Shown here: in pieces, positions 26,711 to 33,389 of the stretch | Layout of the letters: every line of letters begins with the position of its first letter | How positions within the stretch are numbered: the first letter of the stretch is position 1 | Assembly: GCF_001865245.1 (NCBI RefSeq) | Contig: NZ_MKXB01000003.1 | Span: 1 to 44,289, forward strand | Reading direction: 5' to 3' | Source: Streptomyces sp. CC53 | GTDB lineage: Bacteria; Actinomycetota; Actinomycetes; Streptomycetales; Streptomycetaceae | DNA: 44,289 bases | Translations under genes and position numbers: made by a program | The notes under the pieces: generated by a model | The model's database searches: none | Seen by the model: the letters and a program-made list of their open reading frames with translations, nothing else | Told to the model about the DNA's origin: nothing

Positions 26711-28908
26711 CGGTTCAGGAGAAGCACCGGCCCCAGGAGGACGAGCCCACGGGCAGCGGTCCCGGGGAGGAGGGCGGCCGCGCGGCGCGGGGTCGCGGGA
26801 CGGACCGCGCGGGCGGCCACGGGCGGGCGGACGGCGGCTCCGTGGACGGCTCCCCGGGCGGCGTCGACGGGGCGGCGGACGACCACGCCGCCGAGGCCGG
26901 GGACCCTCAGGTCCGCACCGGCCCGGCACAGGGCCACCCGGGCGGCGCCGGCGGCGGGGCGCAGGACCGGACCGCCGCCCCCGCCGCTCCCGCGGAGGAC
27001 AGCCCCGCCGCCCCCACTGACCCCGGCGGCCCCGGCGGCCCCGGCGGCCCCGGCGGCCCCGGCGGTGTCACCGAAGCCGACGCCCCCACCGGCCCCGCCG
27101 GTGAGGGGGACGACCCCTTCGACCGGGACGCGCTGCCCGCGCCGAAGGGTGCGACGGGCGCGCTGCTGCGCTCGCTGCTCGCGCCGCGGCGGGCGGGCGT
27201 GGCCCTGTCGGCGCTGCTGCTCCTGCTCCAGCAGGCAGCCGTGCAGGCGGGCCCGCTGCTGGTGGCGTACGCGATCGACCGGGCCGTGCCGGCGCTGCGG
27301 CAGGGCGACCACGGGCCGGTCGTCGCCGTCGCGGCGGGGTACGCGCTGTGCGCGTTGGGCGCGGCGCTGTTCCAGTACGCCTTCACGCGGGCGTCGGCGC
27401 GGGTCAGCCAGGATGTGCTGCTGGACCTGCGGGGCCGGATCTTCCGCCACGCGCAGGCGCTCAGTGTGGACTTCCACGAGCGCTACACGTCCGGGCGGTT
27501 GATCTCCCGCTCGACGACCGACGTCGAGTCACTCCGGGAGCTGCTGAACGAAGGGCTCCAGGAACTCGTCAACGTCTTCCTGTCGTTCGTCGCGATCTCG
27601 GTGCTCCTGCTCTGGCTCGACTGGGGCATCGGCGCGGTCGCGGTGGCCTCGTTCGTGCCGCTGTACCTGCTCGTCCGGCTCTACCAGCGCCGGGCGGCGG
27701 TGGCGTTCAGCGCCCGCTCGACGGCCATCGCGGCGGTCATCGTGAAGTTCGCCGAAACCATGAACGGCATCCGGCCGGTGCGCGCGTTCCGCAGGGAACG
27801 CGCCAACGACGCGGTGTTCGGGCAGCTGAACGCCCACCACGAGCGGCGCAACGGGGACGCGATCCTGGAGATGGCGCGTTACGTGGTCGGCTCCCGGCTG
27901 GTGGCCAACACGGCGGTGGCCGGCATGGTGCTGTGGGGCGCCTACCGGGTCGCGGACGGCACGCTGGCGCTGGGCGTGCTGGCGGCCGCGGTCCTCTACA
28001 TGCGGCGGTTGTACGACCCCATCGACCGGCTGGCGATGTTCCTGAACGCCTACCAGTCGGCGGCCGCGTCCCTGGAGAAGATCGCGGGCCTGCTGGCCCA
28101 GCGGCCCACGGTCGGGGAACCGGCCCCGTCGGCGTCCCGCGACCTGCCGCCGCGGCCGTCCGGGGCGCCGGGCCGGGAGGTGGTGTTCGACGGGGTGTCG
28201 TTCGCGTACCGGACGGGCGGCGAGGTCCTGCCCCGCTTCGACCTGCGGATCCCGGCCGGCCAGACGGTGGCGGTGGTGGGGACGACCGGCGCCGGGAAGT
28301 CCACCCTCGCCAAGCTGCTGGCGCGGTTCTACGACCCGACGACGGGGCGCGTCCTGCTGGACGGCGTGGACCTGCGCGACCTGCCCACCCCTGAGCTGCG
28401 GCGCGGTGTGGTGATGGTGACGCAGGAGGCGTTCCTCTTCTCCGGGACGGTGGCGGAGAACATCGCCCTGGGGCGCCCGGACGCGACCCGCGCGGAGATC
28501 GAGCAGGCCGCGAAGGCCATCGGCGCCCACGACTTCATCGCGGCGCTGCCGGACGGCTACGACACGGACGTGCGGAAGCGGGGCGGCCGCATCTCGGCGG
28601 GGCAGCGCCAGCTGGTGGCCTTCGCCCGCGCCCTGCTGGCGGACCCGGGCGTCCTGATCCTCGACGAGGCGACGAGTTCCCTGGACGTGCCGGGCGAGCG
28701 GGCGGTGCAGCAGGCGATGGACACGGTCCTGCACGGCCGTACGGCGGTGGTGATCGCCCACCGCCTGTCGACGGTGGAGATCGCGGACCGGGTGCTCGTG
28801 ATGGAGCACGGCCGGGTGGTGGAGGACGGCGCCCCGTCCGCCCTGATCCACGGCGACGGCCGCTTCGCGGGCCTCCACCGGGCCTGGCGGGACAGCCTGG
28901 TGGGCTGA
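26707..28908 (+). CDS. Heterodimeric ABC exporter, subunit B (degenerate signature, Gly/Pro-rich N-terminus)
   Basis: This 733-residue half-transporter completes the exporter. Membrane helices start near residue 160 (VALSALLLLLQQAAVQ). The nucleotide-binding domain has GTTGAGKSTL, a Q-loop with VTQEAFLF, and Walker B LILDEATSSLD with catalytic Glu654 intact. The signature is RISAGQ rather than LSGGQ. With subunit A this gives one good and one degenerate ATP site. The first roughly 148 residues are disordered, rich in Gly, Pro, Asp and Ala, with five GGP repeats, and have no counterpart in usual exporters. The substrate is unknown; drugs or lipids are typical. It overlaps subunit A by 4 bases. 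Confidence 0.92.
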   Translation: MTVQEKHRPQEDEPTGSGPGEEGGRAARGRGTDRAGGHGRADGGSVDGSPGGVDGAADDHAAEAGDPQVRTGPAQGHPGGAGGGAQDRTAAPAAPAEDSPAAPTDPGGPGGPGGPGGPGGVTEADAPTGPAGEGDDPFDRDALPAPKGATGALLRSLLAPRRAGVALSALLLLLQQAAVQAGPLLVAYAIDRAVPALRQGDHGPVVAVAAGYALCALGAALFQYAFTRASARVSQDVLLDLRGRIFRHAQALSVDFHERYTSGRLISRSTTDVESLRELLNEGLQELVNVFLSFVAISVLLLWLDWGIGAVAVASFVPLYLLVRLYQRRAAVAFSARSTAIAAVIVKFAETMNGIRPVRAFRRERANDAVFGQLNAHHERRNGDAILEMARYVVGSRLVANTAVAGMVLWGAYRVADGTLALGVLAAAVLYMRRLYDPIDRLAMFLNAYQSAAASLEKIAGLLAQRPTVGEPAPSASRDLPPRPSGAPGREVVFDGVSFAYRTGGEVLPRFDLRIPAGQTVAVVGTTGAGKSTLAKLLARFYDPTTGRVLLDGVDLRDLPTPELRRGVVMVTQEAFLFSGTVAENIALGRPDATRAEIEQAAKAIGAHDFIAALPDGYDTDVRKRGGRISAGQRQLVAFARALLADPGVLILDEATSSLDVPGERAVQQAMDTVLHGRTAVVIAHRLSTVEIADRVLVMEHGRVVEDGAPSALIHGDGRFAGLHRAWRDSLVG
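27021..27065 (+). repeat. Five perfect 9-bp tandem repeats (CCCCGGCGG) in the exporter gene
   Basis: The unit CCCCGGCGG is repeated five times without error and encodes Pro-Gly-Gly collagen-like repeats in the N-terminal extension of exporter subunit B. Such perfect repeats are prone to copy-number change, always in steps of three residues. Confidence 0.85.
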
Positions 28909-29068
28909 GGCGGCGGCCCGGCGAACGGCGGCAGGCGGGGGCCGTGTCGGTGGCTGCGCGGACGTGTCCCGGCTTCACGCGAGCCTCTGTTCTGCCGGCG
29001 GCCGGGGCGGCACCGGTACGGATCCGGACGAGACCGACCGCGGCCGCTGCGCCACGCTGCCGTCTGCG

Positions 29069-29074
29069 TAGACT
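29069..29074 (+). promoter_or_regulatory. -10 box TAGACT for a probable leaderless mRNA
   Basis: TAGACT ends 6 bases before ATG 29081, and no ribosome-binding site precedes the ATG. The transcription start predicted from it is the ATG itself. A clear -35 is missing. Confidence 0.45.
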
Positions 29075-29080
29075 CGCGGC

Positions 29081-29569
29081 ATGCCAACCGACGAGCGCGT
29101 GACCCGGGCGTCGTTGTCGCGCCGCCTCAAGCCGATCTCCGCTCCGCATCGACTGCCGCTGCTCCCCGAGCGGGTCTGGTCGGACGCGGAGTGGGAGCGG
29201 ATCAGCCTCGGCTACCGCGCGCGTGACATGGACGAGAAGTGGAACGTCTTCACCGAGGGCGACGTCGTCCACGTGCACCGCAGCTGGACCGGCTTCGGGA
29301 TGTACGAGGCGACGTTCGCCCCGGTCGAGGGCGGCGGCCGCCGGATCACCGCGGCCCTGGCCGAACGCGACCCCGAGCGCTACCGCAACGACGACGACAC
29401 GTACGACGGCCTGATGCTGGAGCTGGTGCTGAGCGCGATCGTACTGGGAGAGCCGGCCGACGAACTGCGTCAGCGGCTGGTCGAATCGGCCCGCGCGCGG
29501 GCGAAGGACCCGACCGTGTCCGGCGGCTTGGTGCAGCACAGCGTCCTGGGCCTGCGCTCCGACGCGTAG
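29081..29569 (+). CDS. Conserved hypothetical protein, 162 aa
   Basis: I do not recognise a named family. The protein is soluble, with a basic N-terminus (RASLSRRLKPISAPHRLPLLPERVW), then a compact domain containing WERISLGYRARDMDEKWNVF, VHRSWTGFGMYEATF and NDDDTYDGLMLELVLSAIV. The regular hydrophobic pattern and strong GC third-position bias support a real gene. The Trp-rich, WxxF/HxSWTG pattern suggests a small beta-sheet domain. It has no ribosome-binding site and is probably translated from a leaderless message. It converges on the YnfA gene, 14 bases apart. Confidence 0.8.
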   Translation: MPTDERVTRASLSRRLKPISAPHRLPLLPERVWSDAEWERISLGYRARDMDEKWNVFTEGDVVHVHRSWTGFGMYEATFAPVEGGGRRITAALAERDPERYRNDDDTYDGLMLELVLSAIVLGEPADELRQRLVESARARAKDPTVSGGLVQHSVLGLRSDA

Positions 29570-29583
29570 CCTCGGCACGCCCC

Positions 29584-29919
29584 TCACGTGCCGCGCGGGG
29601 CGTACATGATCAGGCCGACCCCGGCGAGGCACACCAGGGCGCCGGCCACGTCCCACCGGTCGGGGCGGAAGCCGTCCATGACCATGCCCCACGCCAGCGA
29701 CCCGGCGACGAACACCCCGCCGTACGCGGCCAGGACCCGTCCGAAGTTCGGGTCGGACTGGAACGTGGCGACGAACCCGTACGCCCCGAGGGCCAGCACC
29801 CCCGCCCCCATCCACGCCCAGCCGCGCTCCTCCCGCACACCCTGCCAGACGAGCCACGCACCACCGATCTCCAGCAGGGCGGCCAGGGCGAACAGTGCGG
29901 CGGAGCGTGCGACGACCAC
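29584..29919 (-). CDS. YnfA-family (UPF0060) small membrane protein
   Basis: This 111-residue protein has four membrane helices: about residues 3-24, 32-50, 60-78 and 90-107. Family motifs are [42 protein letters not shown] and [24 protein letters not shown]. YnfA proteins resemble small multidrug resistance transporters; function is unproven in most species. The start is GTG 29919 with GAGAGG upstream. Length is normal for the family. It lies between an unknown soluble protein and the XRE-associated small gene. Confidence 0.92.
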   Translation of the reverse strand: MVVARSAALFALAALLEIGGAWLVWQGVREERGWAWMGAGVLALGAYGFVATFQSDPNFGRVLAAYGGVFVAGSLAWGMVMDGFRPDRWDVAGALVCLAGVGLIMYAPRGT

Positions 29920-29959
29920 GGCGGACCTCTCTCGTCACGGAGCAGGGAGGGCCCCATCC

Positions 29960-30157
29960 TCACACTTGCTGCTCGTGCGCCTCACCGAGGTGCCGCCGCA
30001 GCAGGACGTTCGCGTCGGTCGCCGCGCTGGAGTCGCAGCGGAACCGCGCCTCCGCCCGCTGGGCGGCCAGTTCCAGGCAGGGCAGGCAGCCGGGCACGGG
30101 CGAGGGCGGCCGCAACGGGTCGTAGACGTACGTACGGGAATCGACCTGTCGTTCCAT
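29960..30157 (-). CDS. Small CxxC/His protein divergent from the XRE regulator
   Basis: This 65-residue protein starts MERQVDSRTYVYDPLRP and contains PGCLPCLELAAQRAEARF, followed by an Ala/Asp helix and RRHLGEAHEQQ. The CxxC pair and the H-x4-H pair could bind one zinc ion, giving a C2H2-like fold. Similar small proteins often stand next to XRE/DUF397 pairs in Streptomyces, in my recollection, but no role is established. The start ATG 30157 has GGAG six bases upstream; upstream in-frame codons are not needed. It is divergent from the XRE gene, 138 bases apart, with a shared regulatory region. Confidence 0.78.
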   Translation of the reverse strand: MERQVDSRTYVYDPLRPPSPVPGCLPCLELAAQRAEARFRCDSSAATDANVLLRRHLGEAHEQQV

Positions 30158-30227
30158 GAGTGCTCCGTAAGGGGATACGCGTCCCGCACATACGGACCGC
30201 GTGACTACGTTGGGTGGCATCAGCGTT

Positions 30228-30259
30228 GCTCAGCGCGGTGGCCAGGCTCAATGCTGAGC
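30228..30259. promoter_or_regulatory. Inverted repeat GCTCAGC-N18-GCTGAGC between divergent genes
   Basis: GCTCAGC (30228-30234) and GCTGAGC (30253-30259) lie between the small CxxC gene and the XRE gene, about 40 bases before the regulator's GTG. Position and symmetry fit an operator for the XRE protein. Confidence 0.42.
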
Positions 30260-30295
30260 GCGTGCCAGTGGACGACTGTCACGGGAGGGGACAGG

Positions 30296-31222
30296 GTGGC
30301 CCAACGCAACGCCCCGGCCGACACGGCGCCGGGAAGCTCGGCGGAGCTGTTCGGGGAGGTCCTGAAGCACTACCGGGAGGCCGCCGGTCTCACGCAGACG
30401 GCGCTCGCACGCCAGATCCCGTGCGACCGGTCGCACGTGGCCCGCGTGGAGGCGGGAACGCGGGTGCCGCAGGACCGGTTCGCGGCGCGCTGCGACGAGT
30501 TGCTGCGCACCGGCGGAGTACTGACGCGGATGTGGGCGAAGGTCGACTGGTATCCGAACGTCGAGCACCCGGACTGGTTCAAGCGGCGCGCCCTGATGGA
30601 TGCGCGCGCGGAGGCGGTCCGGTTGTACGAAACGCACCGCATTCCCGGACTGCTGCAGGCGGAGGACTACATGCGGTGGCTCTTCTCCCTTCGGATCGCG
30701 GAGCCGGCGGCGGTCGAGGAGCGCATGCGGGCCAGGCTGAGCCGTCAGACGCGGTTTTTCGCGCCCGGCGGCCCGCTCCTCATCGCCGTACTGGAGGAAG
30801 CCTGCCTGCGGAACGTCGTGGGCGGGGCCGACATCATGGTCCGCCAGTGCGCGCACCTGCTGGACGCGGGGCAGCGGCCCAACATCCGTATCCAGGTGGC
30901 GCCCTCGGACGCTCCGCACCTTGCCCGGCCCAAGACCTCGATGTCCCTCATCACGCTCCCGGACGAGCCCGACTGCGTGTATTCGGAGTCTCTCAACAGG
31001 GGCCACTTCGCGGCCGATCCGCACCTCTACGCCGTTAACAGCCGCGCCTATGATGTGCTCAGGGCCGATGTTCTGTCCGCTCGGGAATCCGCGGCTCTGA
31101 TCAGGGACGTGATGGAGGGATACCGGCACCATGCACTGGATCAAGAGCAGCCACAGCGGGGACGACGGCGGCGACTGCGTGGAAATCGCATCCGGTGTCC
31201 CCGGCCTCGTCCCCGTCCGTGA
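30296..31222 (+). CDS. XRE-family regulator (HTH + DUF5753, WhiJ-like)
   Basis: This 308-residue DNA-binding protein has an N-terminal helix-turn-helix (about residues 17-72: FGEVLKHYREAAGLTQTALA, DRSHVARVEAGTRVP) and a DUF5753 domain (about 85-270: WFKRRALMDARAEAVRLYE, IPGLLQAEDYMRWL, and MSLITLPDEPDCVYSES). Such proteins, with a small DUF397 partner, form regulator pairs that include S. coelicolor WhiJ. GTG 30296 is supported by GGGAGG. The final roughly 31 residues (after MEGYRHHALDQ) are Arg/Pro-rich, non-family, and are read from the same DNA as the start of the DUF397 gene; the stop seems displaced downstream. Confidence 0.92.
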   Translation: MAQRNAPADTAPGSSAELFGEVLKHYREAAGLTQTALARQIPCDRSHVARVEAGTRVPQDRFAARCDELLRTGGVLTRMWAKVDWYPNVEHPDWFKRRALMDARAEAVRLYETHRIPGLLQAEDYMRWLFSLRIAEPAAVEERMRARLSRQTRFFAPGGPLLIAVLEEACLRNVVGGADIMVRQCAHLLDAGQRPNIRIQVAPSDAPHLARPKTSMSLITLPDEPDCVYSESLNRGHFAADPHLYAVNSRAYDVLRADVLSARESAALIRDVMEGYRHHALDQEQPQRGRRRRLRGNRIRCPRPRPRP

Positions 31223-31316
31223 CAGCAAGGACCCCGACGGGCCCGTCCTCGCCTTCGAACGGGACACGTGGGCCTCGTTCGTGGGCGCTGTCCGGGACGC
31301 GGCACTTCCCGCGTAG
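31131..31316 (+). CDS. DUF397 small protein, partner of the XRE regulator
   Basis: This 61-residue protein has the complete DUF397 pattern: WIKSSHSGDDGGDCVEIA, VPVRDSKDPDGPVLAF and WASFVGAVR. DUF397 proteins are thought to bind and modulate neighbouring XRE/DUF5753 regulators. Its ATG 31131 lies inside the 3' end of the regulator gene, giving a 92-base overlap in a different frame, much longer than the few bases usual in these pairs. A perfect hairpin follows the stop by 1 base. Confidence 0.92.
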   Translation: MHWIKSSHSGDDGGDCVEIASGVPGLVPVRDSKDPDGPVLAFERDTWASFVGAVRDAALPA

Positions 31317-31317
31317 C

Positions 31318-31358
31318 GCCACGCCGCGTCAGCCGGGGACCGCACGACGCGGCGTGGC
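31318..31358 (+). terminator. 13-bp perfect terminator hairpin after DUF397
   Basis: GCCACGCCGCGTC (31318-31330) pairs perfectly with GACGCGGCGTGGC (31346-31358); the loop is 15 bases. Confidence 0.85.
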
Positions 31359-31460
31359 ACCCCTCCGTGGGCCGTCCGCCAGGACGGGCACCCCGTGCCC
31401 CGAGACCGGCCTGAGCCGACACGGGCAGCCCGGGAGGGCGTCAGGCCCGTGGCCGCCGGA

Positions 31461-31973
31461 CTAGTCCCCGGGGCTGTCCGGGCTCGCGAAGCGGAACGGG
31501 ACGGCGAGGTGCGCGGCCAGCGCGCGTCCCGCCCGCTCGGCCGCGGCCGCCGACGGGTGGCGCGGCCCGCGTCCTGCGCCGAGGTACCGCACCGCCGCCT
31601 GCCAGTAGACGGTGGCGAGGCGGTGACCGGCCGGGCAGTCGGTGGTGACGGCCAGCAGGTCCACGAACCAGTCGTGGACCGTGTCGCCGTCCCACACGGC
31701 CTCGATCGCGACGACGCGTCCGGGCGCAGCGGAGGCACGGGCGGCCAGGGACTCCACGTCGAGCGGGTCGTCCGGAACGGGGACGACCCGCTCACCGTGG
31801 TGCCGGTAGCGGTCGTCGACGACGGCCTGGGCGTCGACGAGACTCATGCCGTGTGGGCGGCCCGCCTCCCAGACGGCCTTGACCGCGAGCAGCGGCGCGT
31901 CGCGCAGCACATTGGCGTCGGCCGCGTCCCGGGCGTCCGCGGGCAGCAGCTCCCACCATCTCGTGCCGCTCAT
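31461..31973 (-). CDS. Hypothetical protein, 170 aa, coupled to upstream gene
   Basis: I do not recognise the family. It begins MSGTRWWELLPADARDAADAN and contains a central helical region (RDAPLLAVKAVWEAGRPHGMSL, VDDRYRHHGERVVPVP) and AATVYW-like DWFVDLLAVTTDCPAGHRLATVY. The C-terminal part AAAAERAGRALAAHLAVPFRFASPD could be a helix ending in a strand. No signal peptide, membrane helix or catalytic motif is evident. It overlaps the upstream gene by ATGA and so is translationally coupled to it. GC third-position bias is strong, supporting a real gene. Confidence 0.72.
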   Translation of the reverse strand: MSGTRWWELLPADARDAADANVLRDAPLLAVKAVWEAGRPHGMSLVDAQAVVDDRYRHHGERVVPVPDDPLDVESLAARASAAPGRVVAIEAVWDGDTVHDWFVDLLAVTTDCPAGHRLATVYWQAAVRYLGAGRGPRHPSAAAAERAGRALAAHLAVPFRFASPDSPGD

Positions 31974-32347
31974 CGCAGGAACTCGTGGACGACCTCGATG
32001 CGGCCCACGATGTGGGTGTTGAACTCGTCCAGCTCCTCAGCGGGCACCCACAGTTCGAGGATCGTCTCGCCGCCGGCCTGCCGGACCGGGTAGCGCGACA
32101 CGAACTCGGTGTCGACCTCGAAGCGGGTGACGTAACCGGCGCCGCTGTGCGGGACGTTCCAGTCGCGGGCGATGCGGATCGCGTAGTCCTCGTTGAGGAC
32201 GGGGTAGAAGATCGGCTGCTCCGGGAGGCGCGGCGGCCACGCGCGCCAGTCGGCGGCCCGGACCAGCTCCAGCTCCTCGGGGCCCGTGGGACGCCACAGC
32301 GTCGTCGTGGTCCGGGTCGCGGTGCCGGCGGTGTCGGTGCTGGTCAT
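31970..32347 (-). CDS. Small protein of the 'ADP-ribosylation/crystallin J1'-labelled family
   Basis: This 125-residue protein matches, by memory, actinobacterial proteins labelled 'ADP-ribosylation/crystallin J1', although it is far too short to be an ADP-ribosylglycohydrolase, and the label is probably not informative. Recognisable parts are TTLWRPTGPEELELV, WRAWPPRLPEQPIFYPVLNE, YAIRIARDWNVP, GYVTRFEVDTEFVSRYPV and LWVPAEELDEFNTHIVGRIEV. I start at ATG 32347; the frame is open to 32542, but the added part is Arg-rich and repetitive. No good ribosome-binding site is present; instead a perfect 11-base palindrome sits just before the start. It is the first gene of a two-gene unit. Confidence 0.75.
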   Translation of the reverse strand: MTSTDTAGTATRTTTTLWRPTGPEELELVRAADWRAWPPRLPEQPIFYPVLNEDYAIRIARDWNVPHSGAGYVTRFEVDTEFVSRYPVRQAGGETILELWVPAEELDEFNTHIVGRIEVVHEFLR

Positions 32348-32354
32348 GGGCAGG

Positions 32355-32365
32355 ACCGTAACGGT
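32355..32365. promoter_or_regulatory. 11-base palindrome ACCGTAACGGT before the start
   Basis: This is a perfect inverted repeat centred on A32360, 7 bases upstream of ATG 32347. It could be an operator or a start-site hairpin in the mRNA. Confidence 0.35.
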
Positions 32366-32627
32366 ACGCGCCGGGGCTGAGCATCCCGTTTTCGCGCGGC
32401 GGCGCGGGTCGGGGGCGGGCCCGGCGCGCGCAGACCCGGCCGCAGCGGCGCCGCGGCCGGGCCGGACGCGAAGCCGAAGCCGAAGCCGAGCCGAGCCGCC
32501 GCGGACGGCCACGCCGGGCTTCGCCCCGGCCCGGCGCCGCACCGGGCGGGGCCGGGCCGGGGCGGGGCCGGGCCGCAGCGGCGCCCCCGCAGCATCCGGC
32601 AGTCCCCGGCTCCGCCGGGAGCCGCGC
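32366..32627. other. GC-repeat spacer with terminator-like hairpin 32607-32624
   Basis: The gap holds short tandem GAAGCC/GAGCC units (about 32468-32499) and GGGGCCGGGCC-type repeats (about 32545-32575). The hairpin CGGCTCC (32607-32613) / GGAGCCG (32618-32624) lies just after the stop of the secreted ML-like protein on the minus strand and may end its transcript. No gene is supported. Confidence 0.5.
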
Positions 32628-33086
32628 TCAGCCGACGCCGCGGGCCGTGAACTTCAGGCACAGCTCGCGGTGCGCGCCGGTGTCGACGGTGGCGCGGATC
32701 TTGACGGTGCGGCCGACGAGTTCGCTTCCGGCGCGGAAGGACCCGCGCGCGGTGTGCTTCGTCCCGGCCCGGAGCGCGCCCGTCGCGGTGTCGCCCAGCG
32801 GGAGTTCGCCGAACGACGCCTCGGCGGTGAGGCGGAACCGTGCCTTCGCGGCGGTCGCGGCGGGCACGAAGTCGGCATCCACCGTGTAGCTCTGGTGGAG
32901 GCGCAGGGTGGTCGTGCCGCCGTCGTTGCCGCTGACGCGGAGTTCCAGCGGGCGGCCCTTGCCGCCGCAGTTCTCGACCCCGGTGACGGCGCCGCCCTGG
33001 GCCGGTCCCGCGCCGAGGAGCAGGAGTCCTGCTGCCGCCGCCAGGGCCGTGTACACGCGGGAGGGGGTCTGGGTGTAGGTGTTCAT
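32628..33086 (-). CDS. Secreted ML-domain-like (MD-2/NPC2-type lipid-recognition) protein, tentative
   Basis: This 152-residue protein has an N-terminal signal peptide (basic start, then LAAAAGLLLLGAGPAQG, cleavage near residue 32). The mature part has the order of landmarks of ML domains: VENCGGKGR at the start, then HQSYTVDADFVP, FGELPLGD, TKHTARGSF, VKIRATVDTG and ELCLKFTARGV at the end. This parallels NPC2 (V-x-D-C-G, GQSYSVNVTF, a Gly/Pro segment, K-x-TY, and F-C-W near the end). Only two cysteines remain in the mature protein and would form one disulfide. ML proteins bind lipids such as sterols or lipid A in eukaryotes. The match is by eye and moderate. ATG 33086 has no strong ribosome-binding site. 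It is divergent from the M4 protease. Confidence 0.62.
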   Translation of the reverse strand: MNTYTQTPSRVYTALAAAAGLLLLGAGPAQGGAVTGVENCGGKGRPLELRVSGNDGGTTTLRLHQSYTVDADFVPAATAAKARFRLTAEASFGELPLGDTATGALRAGTKHTARGSFRAGSELVGRTVKIRATVDTGAHRELCLKFTARGVG

Positions 33087-33389
33087 GGGGCCCGGTCCTA
33101 CACCCCCGGTGCGCCCCACACACCGGTGCCGGTCCGGAGGGTCCCCGCATCGAGGTAACCACTGGTTGACGTCCGGTTAACGGACATGACATTTCAGGCA
33201 ACGGACGAATTCCGGCCAAGTTCTTGACGCGGTCCTGACAGCTGGCCGCCGCCGGTGCCACTCTTCCTGCGTTCCGCACGTACTCCTCAGGACCGCGCAG
33301 GAGTCCGCGCACTGCTCCGCCGCTCTTCTTGCACCACCCGGGGCGCCACACCCAGCACCCCGGCAACCCCCCTCGCAAAAGGAGTCCGC
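33087..33389. promoter_or_regulatory. Divergent promoter region: ML-like gene and M4 protease
   Basis: This 303-base region is relatively AT-rich in its middle. For the protease it has two -35-like TTGACG boxes, at 33166-33171 and 33224-33229; the first lies inside an imperfect palindrome GTCCGGTTAACGGAC (33171-33185). Matching -10 boxes are weak. A strong AAAAGGAG ribosome-binding site precedes the protease start. No further gene is present. Confidence 0.45.

Noticed and set aside
27021..27065. Tandem 9-mers considered as a CRISPR or regulatory array.
   Set aside because: They are contiguous, lack spacers and are in frame inside a coding sequence.
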